Shown one piece after another: positions 5,350-6,766 of a DNA stretch of 6,766 nucleotides. How positions within the stretch are numbered: the first letter of the stretch is position 1; every line of letters starts with the position of its first letter. The position numbers were made by a program, and so were the translations under genes. The notes beneath the pieces are model-generated. The model did no database searches. It worked only from the letters and a program-made list of their open reading frames with translations, and was not told the DNA's origin. Origin of the DNA: JAGMDK01 sp023128695 (GTDB lineage: Bacteria; Planctomycetota; Phycisphaerae; UBA1845; Fen-1342); NCBI GenBank assembly GCA_030628805.1, contig DAOVQG010000256.1, positions 1-6,766 on the forward strand, given 5' to 3'.

Positions 5350-6766
5350 CTACGGGCAGGTCGTGTTCATCAGGGCCACAAACGGATCGATATCACGCCA
5401 GTTGACTGTGCAATCGCCGTTGACGTCATTGTTCGCGAATTGACAGCTCGGCGTGCCGGGGTAGAACATACCCACCCAGGCTGCAAAGTTGTCGTTCATA
5501 GCCGCTACGAGGAAATCGATGTCACGCCATGAAATAACATCGTCGCAGTTGGAATCTCCTGGGCAGATGGGTGGCTGTTCGCACTCGTCAGGGACACCGG
5601 TGTAATTGAAATCGCATGACGTGCCTTGGTAGATATCGCACCAATCCAGCACGCCATTGGTGTTGCAGTCGTCGCACCACGGGCTTCCATCGCAATCAGC
5701 CAGGTCACATTCGTCCGGAACGCCATTCGTGTTGCAGTCAGGACACTCCGGGCATATCGGCGGCACCTCGCATTCGTCTGGAACGCCATTCGTGTTGCAG
5801 TCCTGGCAGTCCGGATCGTTTGGGTCGCAATCGGCGATATCACACTCGTCCGGCACGGCGTTGGGCTGGCAGTCGGCGGCGCACCCGTTGGGGTCCCAGG
5901 GATCGTTCGGGTCGCAGAACCCGCCGAGCGCGATCGGGATGTCGCACTCGTCGGGCCAGCCGTTCGGCTGGCAGTCGGGCGAGCAACCGTCTGGCTTATG
6001 CGGCCAGATGTTGTTCGGATCGCACAAGCCGCCGTTCGCAATCAGGATGTCGCATTCGTCAGGGATGAGATTCGAGTTGCAGTCGGGGTAGCCGCCATAG
6101 ATCACGTCGATGTAATCCGGGAAGCCGTTTGTGTTGCAGTCCTCACACTCATCCGGGATGCCGTTGGTGTTGTAGTCCAGGCTGGTCCCGTCCGCGATAT
6201 CGCATTCGTCGGGCACGCCGTTCGTGTTGCAGTCCTGGCTCTGGCCACATCCGGGAAGATCACAACCCGGCGCGTTGCAGTCGATGTCGCAGACATCGGG
6301 AATGCCGTTGCTGTTGCAGTCGGGCGCGCCCGCCTTCAGCCCGAGACTGTACATGTGGCCCCCCGCGACGGCCACGAAATCGCTGTTGGGCGCCGGGACG
6401 TCGCATTGGCCGTAATAGTTGTATCCCCACGCCACGATCGATCCGCCGGCCTTCAGCCCGAGACTGTGACACCCGCCCCCCGCGACGGCTAGAAAATCGC
6501 TGTTGGGCACCGGGACGTTGCATTGGCTGTGGTCGTTGCGTCCCCACGCCACGATCGAGACGCCGGCCTTCAGCCCGAGACTGTGGCGATCGCCTCCCGC
6601 GACGGCTAGAAAATCGCTGTTGGGCGCCGGGACGTCACATTGACCGTCCTCGTTGTCTCCCCACGCCACGATCGAGCCGTCGGCCTTCAGCCCGAGACTG
6701 TGGTACCCGCCCCCCGCGACGGCCACGAAGTCCGTGTTCGGCGCCGGCACGTTGCATTGGCCGTAG
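5350..6766 (-). CDS. Secreted RCC1-like / calcium-loop repeat protein with C-terminal dockerin-like domain (5' partial)
   Basis: The frame is open to the right edge, so the N-terminus and any signal peptide lie outside. The GTG at 6750 falls inside a repeat and is not the real start. About 471 residues are visible. First come RCC1-like blades of 39 residues (FVAVAGGGYHSLGLKADGS, then IVAWG and QCDVPAPN): three complete ones and a fourth broken off after SLGLKAG. Then eleven D-C-N-x-N-G-x-P-D-E-C-D/E motifs (6321-5578), which match the EF-hand ligand spacing (positions 1, 3, 5, 9, 12) with cysteines at 2 and 11. The C-terminus has two EF-hand-like loops, DSNCDDVISWRD and DVNGDCTVNWRD, arranged as in a type I dockerin; this ending is common in planctomycete exported proteins. 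The protein is probably extracellular or surface-bound and calcium-stabilised. Its ligand or activity is unknown, and no enzyme domain is visible. It is convergent with the ABC operon and apparently unrelated to it. Confidence 0.85.
   Translation of the reverse strand, partial: YGQCNVPAPNTDFVAVAGGGYHSLGLKADGSIVAWGDNEDGQCDVPAPNSDFLAVAGGDRHSLGLKAGVSIVAWGRNDHSQCNVPVPNSDFLAVAGGGCHSLGLKAGGSIVAWGYNYYGQCDVPAPNSDFVAVAGGHMYSLGLKAGAPDCNSNGIPDVCDIDCNAPGCDLPGCGQSQDCNTNGVPDECDIADGTSLDYNTNGIPDECEDCNTNGFPDYIDVIYGGYPDCNSNLIPDECDILIANGGLCDPNNIWPHKPDGCSPDCQPNGWPDECDIPIALGGFCDPNDPWDPNGCAADCQPNAVPDECDIADCDPNDPDCQDCNTNGVPDECEVPPICPECPDCNTNGVPDECDLADCDGSPWCDDCNTNGVLDWCDIYQGTSCDFNYTGVPDECEQPPICPGDSNCDDVISWRDIDFLVAAMNDNFAAWVGMFYPGTPSCQFANNDVNGDCTVNWRDIDPFVALMNTTCP
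5578..6321 (-). repeat. Array of eleven DCNxNGxPDECD calcium-loop motifs (coding)
   Basis: Eleven variants of a 12-residue loop occur with irregular spacers of 0 to about 24 residues. Examples are DCNSNGIPDVCD, DCNTNGVPDECD, DYNTNGIPDECE, DCQPNGWPDECD and DFNYTGVPDECE. At DNA level the minus-strand coding appears in the plus strand as recurring TCGTC(C/A)GG..GCC(G/A)TT(C/G) blocks next to GTTGCAGTC. The acidic and Asn positions fit calcium coordination as in EF-hand or thrombospondin type 3 loops. The regular cysteine pair is suited to disulfides outside the cell. Confidence 0.85.
6325..6766 (-). repeat. 117-bp tandem repeat encoding RCC1-like blades
   Basis: The block CCTTCAGCCCGAGACTGT recurs at 6333, 6450, 6567 and 6684, exactly 117 bases apart, which is 39 codons per blade. 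The nucleotide identity between units is high across most of each unit, indicating recent duplication or gene conversion. The array continues past the right edge. On its left it stops in mid-blade at the junction with the Cys-loop region. Confidence 0.9.

Noticed and set aside
5053..5405. Small proteins on either strand containing the repeated AQEQWHT or SSGTQKTLLK strings
   Set aside because: They are translations of the palindromic repeat with no ribosome site or family resemblance, and they overlap the permease or repeat-protein ends.
5626..6492. 288-codon plus-strand reading frame opposite the repeat protein
   Set aside because: Its repetitive VAV/IRVAV content is the antisense of the RCC1 and Cys-loop repeats.
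6748..6750. GTG at 6750 as the start of the repeat protein
   Set aside because: Upstream codons (YGQCN) continue the RCC1-like repeat in frame to the window edge, so the gene starts outside.

Overview
The window looks like chromosomal DNA from a GC-rich member of the Planctomycetota, quite possibly the Phycisphaerae side. This is inferred from three things: an ABC-2 permease fused to a CPBP (CAAX-type) membrane protease, an arrangement familiar from planctomycetes; a secreted RCC1-like protein ending in a dockerin-like EF-hand pair; and palindromic repeats at most gene borders. No rRNA or other taxonomic marker is present.

Layout from left to right. At 1-75 (minus) lies the first ~25 codons of what looks like an IS1595-family transposase, cut by the window edge. 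At 160-1758 (minus) is a complete membrane sensor histidine kinase with a periplasmic Tll0287-like (DUF3365) domain that carries a c-type haem motif, CLNCH. A 303-base divergent intergenic region (1759-2061) follows. It holds an octamer-array hairpin and a GC-rich palindrome. At 2062-2823 (plus) is a NatA-type ABC ATPase and at 2919-5162 (plus) its permease partner, fused to the protease. Together they form a probable two-gene operon. Between them sits a second octamer-array hairpin whose left arm supplies the ATPase stop codon. From 5163 to 5349, between convergent genes, lie a tandem/inverted palindromic element and a nested hairpin. From 5350 to the right edge (minus) is the C-terminal part of a large secreted repeat protein: RCC1-like blades, eleven Cys-bearing calcium-loop motifs, then a dockerin-like pair.

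The ATPase and permease-protease should work together as an ABC-2 (NatAB-like) system at the cytoplasmic membrane; the substrate cannot be read from sequence. The divergent kinase may sense redox state or a haem ligand outside the cytoplasm, but no response regulator is present, so a link to the transporter is only positional. The most unusual signal is the repeat landscape. Two directly oriented copies of a GGTGATAA-type octamer hairpin, sharing a TATGCCG core, flank the ATPase gene, and two further palindromic families occupy the other gene borders.
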